A stretch of 64,000 nucleotides of DNA from Albidovulum sp. (GCA_030837825.1 JAUQYB010000104.1:14517-78516), one strand, 5' to 3'; numbered from the stretch's first letter, positions 35,201 to 43,488 are shown. Program-made: numbers and translations. The notes: generated from the sequence alone by a model not told the origin.

Positions 35201-35444
35201 GTTTTTCGTGGTCGCAAGATCACTGATCATGGAACCGAGTTCGGGAGAGAACCTGCAGCTATTCCTCCGTGATTGGGGGCGCAACGGAGCTTTCCTTATC
35301 GGCGGTGCTTCAATGCCCCAAGATGTCAGGCCACCTGAACTGCGGAAGGAAACCACGATCCTCAAGAGGCACCTGCGGGTGGCGCGGCACGAGGATCTGG
35401 AAGAGTACGAAGTCGGTTTTCTTGGCGGCTCGAAGGGAGTCTAG
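32277..35444 (+). CDS. Large protein with N-terminal PD-(D/E)XK-like nuclease domain; candidate defence gene
   Basis: 1055 residues from ATG 32277. The frame is open to 31848 but that part translates the repeat array, so a start after it is preferred. Residues 50-195 look like an Mrr/PD-(D/E)XK domain: TGPEGGGDGKVDTES (72-86) supplies Asp83, and WGFAFSTKRDWKAK (109-122) supplies a Ser-x-Lys with Lys116, followed by FFVTSRYARSKDR. Residues about 200-1050 are long helical repeats, TPR-like by eye, with no membrane segment. I recall similar long proteins with this N-terminus in defence islands, with no assigned mechanism. It is the only rightward gene in the replication block and is lower in GC, so it is probably cargo. 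Confidence 0.75.
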   Translation: MIDEVPSPSEFMRMRRPEQFSDSSERSLYRLSRDVLEQRLETLTARNDMQAFERFARALCERFVCPFLKPATGPEGGGDGKVDTESIRTAEEVVERHFEGRADRGNERWGFAFSTKRDWKAKARADVAGMVGTRRGYKTAFFVTSRYARSKDRSELQDALAAEHGILVEILDRNWIVDNVIEKDARDLAYIHLGIGEKVEESKIGPRDRERRERLASLDRDLEAPDRAAEAPLAVVKCALDAAILSRELERPRYETDGRFERAIRLADRHGADRHSLAARYEKLWTALHWFDDIGAVRDGYRDIEERALALNHASAIERATNLLFGLSGPFAQATSDGVDVDVQAAWERLEASLESMWNDETLPNNRLTARTLLLMRGIMVDLAASDLSSIETRLSQIIEIIDAARGLMEYDFDRLEQLVEMLGETLGGNATLSRVVDHLGDALQQRRGETARGMLFLRRARQLDIERDRFEVIRRLGTVVECLTKEEHLDELVEAAYLLAVAYRGAGLPWAARATALFGLSAIVIQAEKSSVPPSEILPTFLLLGWIDLELGLVAELLDVVAVSRGILGSLPFDEDSKNRARETLQTFDFSLGGKFLNAREADLSAFQSLPDVLMAIELPAASTCLLYALGHEDEALGPAIEDRATNLEMLAQLSAQPACALPRHGLIGEFDGPFAFTTDVLGLQLTISGDKGARCALVAQLLISMAETLLATGFEAGFAAHRERYEVRVVLSDVIAAPFPKFDETASQDLLEWPADWNPAEPRTASDARDALLTTVAYIIGQTCILKDGTESLETLLDSDTAISRIMTSLGLGVSMSRVLKETPVTPASIADHFRADPPRPFPFRAVLPLPEVSAPEGPTSGDTTDQPFGAIRSHRELKTRSLIDVPLWNAAKWRGVAVMKLSLVGLPILALMFENSDAGYRIFEAWRERLGSEDEAGELLVTIVTDLPGRPRSHYAVILTTNLEARPVIGEMFFVVARSLIMEPSSGENLQLFLRDWGRNGAFLIGGASMPQDVRPPELRKETTILKRHLRVARHEDLEEYEVGFLGGSKGV

Positions 35445-35467
35445 ATCGTCCCATGGTTTAGGGTCAG

Positions 35468-38065
35468 TCAAGTCCGATCCTGCCCCCTCCGATACCGCCA
35501 CTCCCGCGGCGCCTCACGGCCGCCCTCGTCGCGGCGTCGGTACCGCTCCCAGCCATTTGCCTTGAGGTAGGCCGAGACGCGCATCTGGTCGCCTCGGGTC
35601 CAACGGGCGGGTTCGAGCCCGATGGCCTCCTCGAGGATCTCGCCGACCGACACATCTCTCAGCGGCTCCGGGCGCGGCACGCTCTCGGTGCGGGAGTTGT
35701 CGTAGTCGGGGAAGCCATCGGAGACGGTGCGGATCTCGTGCGTCAGCCAGTGTTCGATCAGGTCGTCCCAGGCGTCCGACTGGTAGCGGCGGTCCTGTTC
35801 CTCGCGGGCTTCCTCCAGCAGCGCCGGGTCGTCGATCCACCAGATTGCGCCGGCGCGGAAGCGGTGGACGGCCTCCGCCCAGAGCTGGTCCCGGTCACGC
35901 GCGAGCGCAGCGATGTCTATGGCGCCGCAGCGCAACGGCCAGAAACGACGATTGCCGGTCTCGTCGCGAAGGTAGGTGTCGGGGTTCACGGTGCCGGCAA
36001 ACACGCACTGTCGGGGCACCTCGACGGTGTAGCGGCCATAGGGCGGACGGAAGCGGTCGGTGGTGCGGGTCAGGAAGGCCTTGATGCGCGAGACTTCGGC
36101 GCGACCAATGGCATCGAGTTCGGCGATCTCCACGATCCAGACGCCCTGCATGTGCAGCGCGGCGTCCTTCGACCCGAGCTCGGGCAGTTCGTCGGTGAAC
36201 CATTCCTCACCGGCCAGCACCTTGATCGCCGTGGACTTGCGCGCGCCCTGCGGCCCCTCGAGGATCAGCATGTGGTCGGCCTTCACGCCGGGCCGGTAGA
36301 TGCGGGCGATGGCCGAGATCAGCCAGAGCGCGCCGATGGTGTGGTTGAACGCCGTGGGCTCGGCGCCGAGACAGGCGCTCGTCCACGTCTCGATCCGGGG
36401 CGTGCCGTCCCATTTCAGGGTGTCGAGCCAGTCGCGGACGGGATGGATGCGCAGCTCGCGGGCGACGGCGCCGACAGCGCGGCTCACGACCACCGGGGCG
36501 ACGTTGATGCCGCGGAGTTGCAGCCATTCGGCGGTGCGGATGTCGTCGGCGTCCTCCCAGGGGCGCGGGAGGGGGGCGATTCCGGCGTCCCACGGCAGCG
36601 GCTGGCGCACCACGATCTCCTGCCCGAACTCATCGAAGGCGAGCACGCCGGCAAAGGCCGGATCGGAGGTCAGTGCGACGATGACGTTAGCTTCGTTTCG
36701 CTCGGGCGCACCCGCGAGGTCGAGCCGCAGGCGCCTGAACCAGGAAGGCTTCGGGATCGGCGCGTTTGGATCGCCGGTGGCGTTTACGCGGCGGCGGAGC
36801 TCGGCCAGCTGCTGCGTCAGGACCGACATGCCGATCCCGGTCGCGGACTTGATCCGCGCGATGACCTGCCGTTCGGGCAGCGGGTCGAGCCTTGCCAACG
36901 CGATGCGCCCGAGCAGCGTGGACAGGGCTTCGAACTCGGGCGGATTGGTCAGCGCCTCGGCAGCGGCGATCAGGGTCGCGGGATCGTCTGCGGAGGCGAC
37001 GACGGGTGTGACCGTTTCAGGGTCGACCGTATCTCCGGCCTGCGGCTCGGCTGCGGTATCTGTCTCGTGCGCGTAATCCTCGGCGCGAGCGCCGCGCTGC
37101 AGATCGTCGTTGAAGTCGTCGCCGTGGAGCGGCGCGACGATCTCGTTCGGGATGTCGGCCCTGTTCAAACGGTCCGAGAGCGTTGCGGCCGCCTGGCGGC
37201 CGGCGTCTCCGGCATCGGCGTAGATGGTGACGCGCCGGGCACCCTCGGGCCACTGGAACCGCGCCAGACCGTCGGCCGACAGCGCCGCCCAGACCGACAT
37301 GCCGAAGAGCGCGTGCGCGGCGAGCGCCGTCTCGATCCCCTCGGCGATGCCGATTTGACCATCCTCCGGCATCGGTAACAGCCGGACCACGGCATCCTTC
37401 ACGCTGCCCAGCATCTTCTTGCCCGGAGGCGCCTTGGCGCTGCCGTCGTCGAGCAGGAAGGTGCGATGGATACCCGGCGCGCGCTCCCCGCCCGGCAGCC
37501 GCAGGATCGCGATGAGGCCGGGCCAGCCACGGCAGCTGTCGAAGTCCGGCAAGTCGGGATGGAACAACAAGTCGGACGATCCGGGATCCGACAGCCCGCG
37601 CGCGCGCAGATAGGTCTCGCCCAGCGTGCCCGCGAGTGGAACGGCCCCGTCGACGAGACGTGCGATCTCGGAAGAATGATCCGGGCGCGCGCGCAAGGGC
37701 GCCGCCGGCGCAGGCCGCGGCGCTGGATGGACCATACCCGCGAGCCGCGCCGCCTCGTCGAAGAGCGCGCCATCGCAAAGGCCGGTCGCCTGGGCGATCA
37801 GGTCGATGGGACCGGCCCGCTCGCCGGTGGCGTAGTCGAAGCCCCAGCCGGCATAGGGCCCGTCGAGATGGATGGTGCAGGAGCCCTCCTTCCGTGGCGG
37901 GCGCCCGGAGAGGTCGGCGCAGCGCAAGGAACGACGGTCGCGCGCCAGCCGGGCCTCCGGGAAGAGCCCCGGCAGCCAGTCGGCGGCGGTGCAGGCCAGC
38001 CGCTCCTTCACCGCCGCGAGATCGTGCCGGGTCTTCGGGACCGCGATGTCGTTGAGGTCGATCAT
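35468..38065 (-). CDS. Primase-helicase: Toprim plus VapE-type ATPase
   Basis: 865 residues from ATG 38065. The N-terminal 370 residues have a zinc-poor primase-like part (WLPGLFPEARLARDRRSLRC), GWGFDYATGERAGPIDL and a Toprim segment (GIAEGIETALAAHAL, then VTIYADAGDAGRQAA). The C-terminal half is a VirE/VapE P-loop domain with LILEGPQGARKSTAIKVLAG and NPDTYLRDETGNRRFWPL. This fusion primes and unwinds DNA for phage replication. It starts 9 bp after the helicase stop and shares an 18-bp start box with two upstream genes. Confidence 0.9.
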   Translation of the reverse strand: MIDLNDIAVPKTRHDLAAVKERLACTAADWLPGLFPEARLARDRRSLRCADLSGRPPRKEGSCTIHLDGPYAGWGFDYATGERAGPIDLIAQATGLCDGALFDEAARLAGMVHPAPRPAPAAPLRARPDHSSEIARLVDGAVPLAGTLGETYLRARGLSDPGSSDLLFHPDLPDFDSCRGWPGLIAILRLPGGERAPGIHRTFLLDDGSAKAPPGKKMLGSVKDAVVRLLPMPEDGQIGIAEGIETALAAHALFGMSVWAALSADGLARFQWPEGARRVTIYADAGDAGRQAAATLSDRLNRADIPNEIVAPLHGDDFNDDLQRGARAEDYAHETDTAAEPQAGDTVDPETVTPVVASADDPATLIAAAEALTNPPEFEALSTLLGRIALARLDPLPERQVIARIKSATGIGMSVLTQQLAELRRRVNATGDPNAPIPKPSWFRRLRLDLAGAPERNEANVIVALTSDPAFAGVLAFDEFGQEIVVRQPLPWDAGIAPLPRPWEDADDIRTAEWLQLRGINVAPVVVSRAVGAVARELRIHPVRDWLDTLKWDGTPRIETWTSACLGAEPTAFNHTIGALWLISAIARIYRPGVKADHMLILEGPQGARKSTAIKVLAGEEWFTDELPELGSKDAALHMQGVWIVEIAELDAIGRAEVSRIKAFLTRTTDRFRPPYGRYTVEVPRQCVFAGTVNPDTYLRDETGNRRFWPLRCGAIDIAALARDRDQLWAEAVHRFRAGAIWWIDDPALLEEAREEQDRRYQSDAWDDLIEHWLTHEIRTVSDGFPDYDNSRTESVPRPEPLRDVSVGEILEEAIGLEPARWTRGDQMRVSAYLKANGWERYRRRDEGGREAPREWRYRRGQDRT

Positions 38066-38073
38066 CGCGCCCC

Positions 38074-39393
38074 TCAGGCCAGCAGGACGAGCCCGCGCTC
38101 GGCGCGGGTGATCGCGGTGTAGAGCCAGCGGCGCCGGTCGATCTCGCTGCGGCCCAGCCCGTCGTCCCAGACGATCACGTTCTCCCACTGCGACCCCTGC
38201 GCCTTGTGAGCGGTGATCGCCCAGCCGAAGGTCGCCTCGGTCAACAGGCGCTTCTCCTTGTAGTCGCGGTCATGACGCTTGTCGTCGTAGGCGACGTGGT
38301 CCTCGAAATGCCCCTTGTAGATGCGCAGCCGGCCCGGACGCCCGTCCTCATAGGGCTCGCCGATGTGGCGCCCGTCCTCGTCGTGGACGACGGCGGAGAA
38401 GTAAAGGCTGCCCTCGTCGACGATGTCCTCGAGCGTCACGAACATGCCGTTGATCAGCCCCAGATCGTTCTGGTTCTTGAGACAGATGATCTTCTCGGCC
38501 GGCCCCGTGGGTAGCCAGGTCCCGCCGAGACCGGCGGCCGCGCGCATGGCGTTGTTGATCTGCAGCCGCGTGGCGTTCAGCCCGCAAATCAGCTGGCCGC
38601 CGCGCAGCGCCTGTTCCGGCGTGATGTCGCCCTTGCGGAGCTTCGCGACATGATCGTCGTAGACGCCGAAGCCGATGGGCCGCCCCTCCCGCGCCATGGT
38701 GGCGAGGCGGATGATCGCGCTCTCGGCCGCCTGGCGGTGGATCTCGGTCAGCATCACGTCCGGCTCGTCGCGAGTGAAGGCGCCTTCGCCCCGGATCGGC
38801 GGCAACTGGCCCGGATCTCCGAGGACGAGGATCGGCTTGCCGAAGCTCATCAGGTCGCGCGCCATTTCCTCGCCGACCATCGACACCTCGTCGAGCACGA
38901 TCAGCCGGGCGTCGGCCGCGTCGCTCTGCGGGTTCAGGGCGAAGCGCGGGTGCTTCATCGCCGAGAGCCCCTGGCGCATCGCCTCGATCGCGGCATCGGC
39001 CGTGGTGCGCGCGAACCCGGTGAGACGGAGGGCGTCGCGTTCGGCCAGCGCGATCTTTCGGGCGGCCTCCTCGATCTCCTCCTCGGTCGACTCGATCACC
39101 GAGTAGATCAGGCTGTGAATGGTGCGCGCGGGCGTGCCCTTGCGGGTCAGCACCAGCGCGGCCTTGCCGGTGAAGGTGGCGGTGACCACGCCGGGCACGC
39201 ATCGGCCGTCCCGCGCGCTGCGGTGGGGCGAGAGGCCGAGCTCGTCGAGCGCGAACTTCAGGACGGTGCTCTTGCCCGACCCGGCATAGCCGAAGAGGCG
39301 GAATACCTGCTGCTGCTCGGTTCGGGTCTCGAACCACTCCTTGATCTCGCGGATCGCGGCGGCCTGGGTGGCGGATGGGGTGAACTCGGTCAT
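38074..39393 (-). CDS. RecD/Dda-like ATP-dependent helicase
   Basis: 439 residues from ATG 39393. FGYAGSGKSTVLKFAL is Walker A, LIVLDEVSMVGEEM Walker B, LVLGDPGQLPPI motif III and ITAHKAQGSQWENVIVW with YTAITRAERGL the C-terminal UvrD_C_2 motifs. It belongs to the small RecD2/Dda-type superfamily 1B helicases used in phage replication. The first ATG overlaps the next gene upstream by 4 bp. Confidence 0.9.
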   Translation of the reverse strand: MTEFTPSATQAAAIREIKEWFETRTEQQQVFRLFGYAGSGKSTVLKFALDELGLSPHRSARDGRCVPGVVTATFTGKAALVLTRKGTPARTIHSLIYSVIESTEEEIEEAARKIALAERDALRLTGFARTTADAAIEAMRQGLSAMKHPRFALNPQSDAADARLIVLDEVSMVGEEMARDLMSFGKPILVLGDPGQLPPIRGEGAFTRDEPDVMLTEIHRQAAESAIIRLATMAREGRPIGFGVYDDHVAKLRKGDITPEQALRGGQLICGLNATRLQINNAMRAAAGLGGTWLPTGPAEKIICLKNQNDLGLINGMFVTLEDIVDEGSLYFSAVVHDEDGRHIGEPYEDGRPGRLRIYKGHFEDHVAYDDKRHDRDYKEKRLLTEATFGWAITAHKAQGSQWENVIVWDDGLGRSEIDRRRWLYTAITRAERGLVLLA

Positions 39394-40139
39394 GGCTGGG
39401 GCATCTCCACTGCGTAATCCTTGACGATCCCACCGCGGGTTGGATCGCCCACCTCGCACGGACGGACGAAGACCCGGCGCCCGTCGGCGAGCTGCCGCCA
39501 GTGACCGCGTCGGATATGCCAGCGCGGGCTGGCGTGACTGCCGCCCTGCGGCGGTGTCGCTGCCTGAAGGCGAGCGGGATCGATGGCGACCTGACGCCAG
39601 ACCCAACCGCGTACGCCCTCACGGGACAGGCGGGACCGTTTCGCGAGCGACACCTTGCGGTCGCGGATGTCCGGGGTCGCGCCGAGAATGGTCAGTGCGC
39701 GCCACACGATGCCGGCGGCGACTTCGCCGTGACCGCGGACCGTCTCGTCGCTCCGCTCGGCCGGGTTGCCCTCGATCTCCGCCTTGCCGTCCGGATGCAT
39801 CCAGATCCGCACCAGGCAATCCGTCCAGCCGCGCGGCGCCCGCTGGCGCATGAGGAACGTGGCCTCGACGATGTCGCCGTCGGCGCGGGCGCAGACGATC
39901 AGGCCCGAGGGAGACGCGCGCTGCTCGCGCACCTCGAAGATCACGGACGAATGCGGCAGCCGGAGCGGACCGGTAAAGACCCGGGTCATCGCGCGGTCGA
40001 CGATTTCGCCATCGAAGGCGGCCTGATCGTCGAAGAAATAGATCGGCGCGAACTCCGCCGCTCCGAGCAGGTCGGAGCACCAGAACCGCTCGCGATGCGC
40101 GCGCACGATCCGCTTGAGCTCATACGCATCGGGGATCAT
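39390..40139 (-). CDS. Conserved phage hypothetical protein of the replication block
   Basis: 249 residues, overlapping its neighbours by 4 bp on both sides. FAPIYFFDDQAAFDGEIVDR at the N-terminus and HIRRGHWRQLADGRRVFVRP at the C-terminus are patterns I recall from replication clusters of Rhodobacterales prophages without an assigned role. It is Arg- and Trp-rich in the C-terminal half, which suggests nucleic-acid contact. No catalytic motif is seen. Confidence 0.65.
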   Translation of the reverse strand: MIPDAYELKRIVRAHRERFWCSDLLGAAEFAPIYFFDDQAAFDGEIVDRAMTRVFTGPLRLPHSSVIFEVREQRASPSGLIVCARADGDIVEATFLMRQRAPRGWTDCLVRIWMHPDGKAEIEGNPAERSDETVRGHGEVAAGIVWRALTILGATPDIRDRKVSLAKRSRLSREGVRGWVWRQVAIDPARLQAATPPQGGSHASPRWHIRRGHWRQLADGRRVFVRPCEVGDPTRGGIVKDYAVEMPQP

Positions 40140-40933
40140 GGCCGCTCACTCCAGCATCTTTTCGCCCAGGCGCAGGGGGCGTGCCACTTGCCGGCCGCCA
40201 TGCCGCCGCGGCAGAGGACTGCGGTGGGTTCGGCGGCGGCGCGCGGCAGCCATTCCGCGGCCTCGGAGGCCCGCACCACGGCGACGGCGCGATCCGACAT
40301 CTCCTGCGCGAGATGCGCGTCGAAGGGCACGAGCTCCGCGTGCAGCTCCATCGTGTCGCGGTTCAGCGCGGTGAAGAGCGCCGGGGCGGGCAGATCCATG
40401 TAGGCCTGATAGAGCGCGATCTGGGCGGCATAGACCGGCCGCGCGAGGCTGACGCCTCGCTTGACGACGTCCTTCCAGCTGGCCGCCCCGAGCGCCTTGT
40501 TCTCCCAGAGCGCGGGATAGTCCATCGCGACCGGGCCCGAGACGAAACAGCCGTCGATATGGCCCTTGAAGCGCCTGCCGAGCGCTTCGAACCCGAACTG
40601 GCGGCCGTCGGGGCGCTCGGTGCGCAGGTCGAAGCCAGCGATCCGGAACCAGTTCGCGACGATGTCCTCGGCCCTATGGCCCGCCTCGAAGATGCGCAGC
40701 GTGCGCGGCGCGAACTCCTGGCCCTCGTCCTTCGGCACCGCGAGGAAGTCGTACTGGATCTGGCGCAGGCAGTCGCGGCCGAGACCCGAGGAACTGACAT
40801 AGGTGCGCGGACGCTCGGCGCGGTGGCGCGCGGTCAGCGCCGTGTCGATGGCGACGGACACGGCTTCCGCGATGGGCGGACGCGGCGCGTCGGCGCCGTA
40901 GAGGAAGCCCGAGCCATGGTTCAGGTCGATCAT
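40136..40933 (-). CDS. PD-(D/E)XK phage exonuclease
   Basis: 265 residues. YVSSSGLGRDCLRQIQYDFL, GHRAEDIVANWF, the catalytic Asp in FKGHIDGCFV and Glu-x-Lys in LWENKALGAAS outline a PD-(D/E)XK/Cas4-like nuclease. With the Sak4-like ATPase nearby it probably makes a two-component recombination system (5'-3' resection plus strand annealing or exchange). Cysteines at residue 55 and at the C-terminus (CRGGMAAGKWHAPCAWAKRC) could hold an Fe-S cluster. The start lies in the shared GTTCAGGTCGATCATCGC box. Confidence 0.85.
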   Translation of the reverse strand: MIDLNHGSGFLYGADAPRPPIAEAVSVAIDTALTARHRAERPRTYVSSSGLGRDCLRQIQYDFLAVPKDEGQEFAPRTLRIFEAGHRAEDIVANWFRIAGFDLRTERPDGRQFGFEALGRRFKGHIDGCFVSGPVAMDYPALWENKALGAASWKDVVKRGVSLARPVYAAQIALYQAYMDLPAPALFTALNRDTMELHAELVPFDAHLAQEMSDRAVAVVRASEAAEWLPRAAAEPTAVLCRGGMAAGKWHAPCAWAKRCWSERP

Positions 40934-41145
40934 CGCTCGCGCTCCCAGAACCCGCCGGCCTGCGCGATGCAGGTCAGCTTGTGGAACTGCGCGTCCGTCA
41001 GCCGGGCGCTCTCGCCGAAGCGCGCGAGCTTCTCGCGGAGGCTGTCGCAGAACTCGATCTCGAAGTCGGTGACGGCGTTCCCGGTGGCCGCCTCGAGCAG
41101 AGGCTTCCAGCTGCTGGACGCGGTGTCGTCGTTCAGGTCGATCAT
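40930..41145 (-). CDS. Small phage hypothetical protein, 71 residues
   Basis: MIDLNDDTASSSWKPLLEAA followed by an acidic helical region. It overlaps the exonuclease start (ATGA at 40930-40933) and starts 12 bp after the DUF6511 gene, in the same operon. The first five residues (MIDLN) match the starts of the exonuclease and primase genes. No family recognised. Confidence 0.65.
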   Translation of the reverse strand: MIDLNDDTASSSWKPLLEAATGNAVTDFEIEFCDSLREKLARFGESARLTDAQFHKLTCIAQAGGFWERER

Positions 41146-41156
41146 CGCGCGCCCCC

Positions 41157-41741
41157 TCAGAACGGAATGGGGTCGTCGAGGCCCGTGCCGGTGCGCTCCT
41201 TGCGCGCGGCCTGGTCCTGCATGCTGTCGATGTAGCCGGTGACCGCCGCCTCGATCAGGCGGTCGATGTCCTCGGCGCTGCGGTGAAAGAAGGGCTCCAT
41301 GAGCCCGAGTTCGGTGAGCGCTTCGGCGAAGAGCGTCCGCGCATCGCGGATCGCACGGGCCTCGCGCGCGGTCTTGTCGATCATGCCGTTGTTCCTTTGG
41401 GCGATGGCGCTGCCCACGTCCTGACAGCGGCGCGAGCAGAAGCGGTGGTAGGGATGGCGATCCCAGCGGAGGCCGTGGCAGTAGCCGAAGCCGCGCGCCT
41501 CGCGGGCGCAGACGGCGCAGAGCGCTACCCGAGCAAGAAGGTCGCGATCGGGTCCTCGGGCGGCCAGCCCGCCCTCTGGAGCTTTTCGGACTGGAGCACG
41601 ATCCAGCGCGAGATCGCGTTGGTGGCCATGGCTTCGAGGTCGCCGAGGCTGAGGCTTGCGATGGGGGCGTGCAGTCTTCCTCGGGCCTCGAGCCATCGTC
41701 CGATCTCCAGCGCCGCCTCGCGCGTCACGTGCACCTGCCAT
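41157..41741 (-). CDS. DUF6511 family protein, start uncertain
   Basis: The recognisable part is the C-terminal 130 residues: CAVCAREARGFGYCHGLRWD, HRFCSRRCQDVGSAIAQRN with zinc-binding Cys pairs, and NGMIDKTAREARAIRDARTL to an end LDDPIPF, as in DUF6511. The upstream 60-70 residues read over the preceding 76-residue gene in another frame and look non-coding, so the true start is unclear; no ATG, GTG or TTG lies at the expected place. A frameshift or a start inside the zinc region (ATG 41384, 75 residues) are both possible. Confidence 0.6.
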   Translation of the reverse strand: MAGARDARGGAGDRTMARGPRKTARPHRKPQPRRPRSHGHQRDLALDRAPVRKAPEGGLAARGPDRDLLARVALCAVCAREARGFGYCHGLRWDRHPYHRFCSRRCQDVGSAIAQRNNGMIDKTAREARAIRDARTLFAEALTELGLMEPFFHRSAEDIDRLIEAAVTGYIDSMQDQAARKERTGTGLDDPIPF

Positions 41742-41755
41742 TCATCCGGGGTCAT
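41525..41755 (-). CDS. Small phage hypothetical protein, 76 residues
   Basis: From ATG 41755: MTPDEWQVHVTREAALEIGR, helical, ending PPEDPIATFLLG. The stop lies where the DUF6511 reading becomes convincing, so the two are adjacent or overlapping in the operon. The frame is open upstream for 216 further codons, but that stretch is antisense-like Arg/Ser/Pro-rich sequence over the next gene and was rejected. No known domain. Confidence 0.6.
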   Translation of the reverse strand: MTPDEWQVHVTREAALEIGRWLEARGRLHAPIASLSLGDLEAMATNAISRWIVLQSEKLQRAGWPPEDPIATFLLG

Positions 41756-41834
41756 CGGCCCGGCAGGATCGCGCCGGGCCTCGGGCGGCGGCGAAGGCCG
41801 GGTTGACCTCCGCCGCCGTGCTGCCGACCGCGCC

Positions 41835-42608
41835 TCACCCATTGAGCCAGGCGGGCATGCCGGTCGCCGGCGCTCCGCCCGACGCGGACGGCGGGGACGC
41901 GGGCGACTGCTGGGCGGGCGACTGCTGCGTGGGCTGCGGCGCGGGCGCCTGTGCGCCCCAGGCCGGAGCCGCCGCCGGGGCTTGCGGTTGCGCATCCCAT
42001 GCCGGCGTAGGCGCCTGCCAGCCCGGCGCCGGCGCGCTCGCGGCTTTCCGCGGCGGCGCGTTGACGGGCTCCGGGGGCACGGTTTCGCCGCGCATGATCG
42101 GGCCGTGCTGCGGCTCGTCGGGCAGAACGACGTTCGCGATCCGGTTCTGGTCGCGGTATTGCGGGTTGGAGGCGGGCTCCACCATGATCCGCGCGGCGAA
42201 GACGATGCCGTCGAGATGCTTGAGCCCGGGCAGCACCCGCTTGGCCTTGGCGTCGGGGCTCTCGTCCCTGGGATCGAGCCCGAGAGCGCTGTCGACCATC
42301 GCCCGAAAGGTGGACTTGGAGATCTTCCAGCCGATCGACTGGCCCTTCTCGTCGACCTTGCCGCCCGCCACAGTGAAGCTCTGCCAGAACTTCCGCCGGG
42401 CATGTGGCCCCTCGAGGATGGTGAACTCGCAGTCCAGCATCTTCGCGTCGCTCGACTGCGAGGCCTTCAGGAGCTTCGTGTCCATCGGGGTGGCGCCGTC
42501 CACGCCGCCGGGGCGCACGGTCAGGCGGACCTTGGCGAAGGTGCCGTCGGGGATCAGCTCGCCGATGGGGGCCATCTGCGGCTGGGCGTCGTTGAGATCG
42601 TAGCTCAT
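41835..42608 (-). CDS. Phage recombination-associated protein, SSB-like layout
   Basis: 257 residues from ATG 42608, with AAGGA upstream. Residues 1-170 form a compact domain (LIPDGTFAKVRLTVRPGG, KMLDCEFTILEGPHARRKFW, DQNRIANVVLP). Residues 170-257 are Pro/Ala/Gln-rich, ending MPAWLNG. A beta-rich core with a disordered tail beside a Sak4-like ATPase recalls single-strand-binding proteins. The link to recombination is inference from the neighbours. Confidence 0.6.
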   Translation of the reverse strand: MSYDLNDAQPQMAPIGELIPDGTFAKVRLTVRPGGVDGATPMDTKLLKASQSSDAKMLDCEFTILEGPHARRKFWQSFTVAGGKVDEKGQSIGWKISKSTFRAMVDSALGLDPRDESPDAKAKRVLPGLKHLDGIVFAARIMVEPASNPQYRDQNRIANVVLPDEPQHGPIMRGETVPPEPVNAPPRKAASAPAPGWQAPTPAWDAQPQAPAAAPAWGAQAPAPQPTQQSPAQQSPASPPSASGGAPATGMPAWLNG

Positions 42609-42630
42609 GGATCTGTCCTTTGCGTCTGGA

Positions 42631-43488
42631 TCAGGAAGGGGTGGCGGTGTGGGCGGGTGCACGGCCGTCGATCTTGGCGATCAGCGCGCCGAGATCGGGC
42701 GCCTCGGTCACATCGAGGCGGCCGGAGCGGTCCTTAGCGGGAACGCCCCAGGGATTGCCGGAGCGGCAGACGAGGCGGCGGTCGGCGGAGGTCTCATCCA
42801 GGGTCCAGTCGCCCTTGGCGTCGCGGCCGAAGAGTTGCATCGAGACCACCTGATCGACGATGCCCGGCAACTCGCGCCCGGCCTTGGTGCCCTCCATCTG
42901 CGGCTGCCAGGTCGCCGTGCCGAACTCGTCGGTCACCTTCTCGAGCACGCCGACGAAGATCACCGTCTTGCCGCGGGCGTGCTGCAGGTGCTTCAGCGCC
43001 TGGATCACCTCGCGGCCCAGGAGCCCGTAGGCGCCGCGGACATCGGGCTTCCCGGTCCGCTCGGAGAAGGCCTCGGGCTGCTGGCGGGCATAGGCCATGG
43101 CCTGCCGCGTCAGGTCGGTGATCGAGTCGACGAAGACGATCCGTTTCCGGGCGAGAAAGTCCTCGATGCCGGTGCCGAGATACTGCTGCTGCAGCCAGGC
43201 GTGATACTCGGCGCCGTACCAGGACTTCGGATGCTGGGCCGGATCGTGCCCGCCGATCAGTACGGCGAGGTCGCGGAAATCGGTGAAGCTGCGCACCGGG
43301 ATCGAGTCCCCGCGCCAGTCCTGCACCGATTTCATGCCGGCCTCGAGGTCGAGGCAGACCGTCTCATCGGCGGGCAGGGATTTCAGGAGCGTCGTCTTGC
43401 CGACGCCGGGCGGACCGAAGATGGCGAGCGAGGTCTTGTTCTCGGCGGCCGAGAGCCGTTCGTCGGCGGTGATGATGCGGAAGGCCAT
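42631..43488 (-). CDS. Sak4-like recombination ATPase (AAA_24)
   Basis: 285 residues with SLAIFGPPGVGKTTLLKSLP (Walker A near residues 25-32), VCLDLEAGM, KRIVFVDSITDLTRQAM (Walker B) and GLLGREVIQALKHLQHARGK. This is the AAA_24/Sak4 group of RecA-fold phage proteins that assist single-strand annealing. Together with the downstream OB-like protein and the exonuclease it forms the recombination module. Confidence 0.85.
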   Translation of the reverse strand: MAFRIITADERLSAAENKTSLAIFGPPGVGKTTLLKSLPADETVCLDLEAGMKSVQDWRGDSIPVRSFTDFRDLAVLIGGHDPAQHPKSWYGAEYHAWLQQQYLGTGIEDFLARKRIVFVDSITDLTRQAMAYARQQPEAFSERTGKPDVRGAYGLLGREVIQALKHLQHARGKTVIFVGVLEKVTDEFGTATWQPQMEGTKAGRELPGIVDQVVSMQLFGRDAKGDWTLDETSADRRLVCRSGNPWGVPAKDRSGRLDVTEAPDLGALIAKIDGRAPAHTATPS

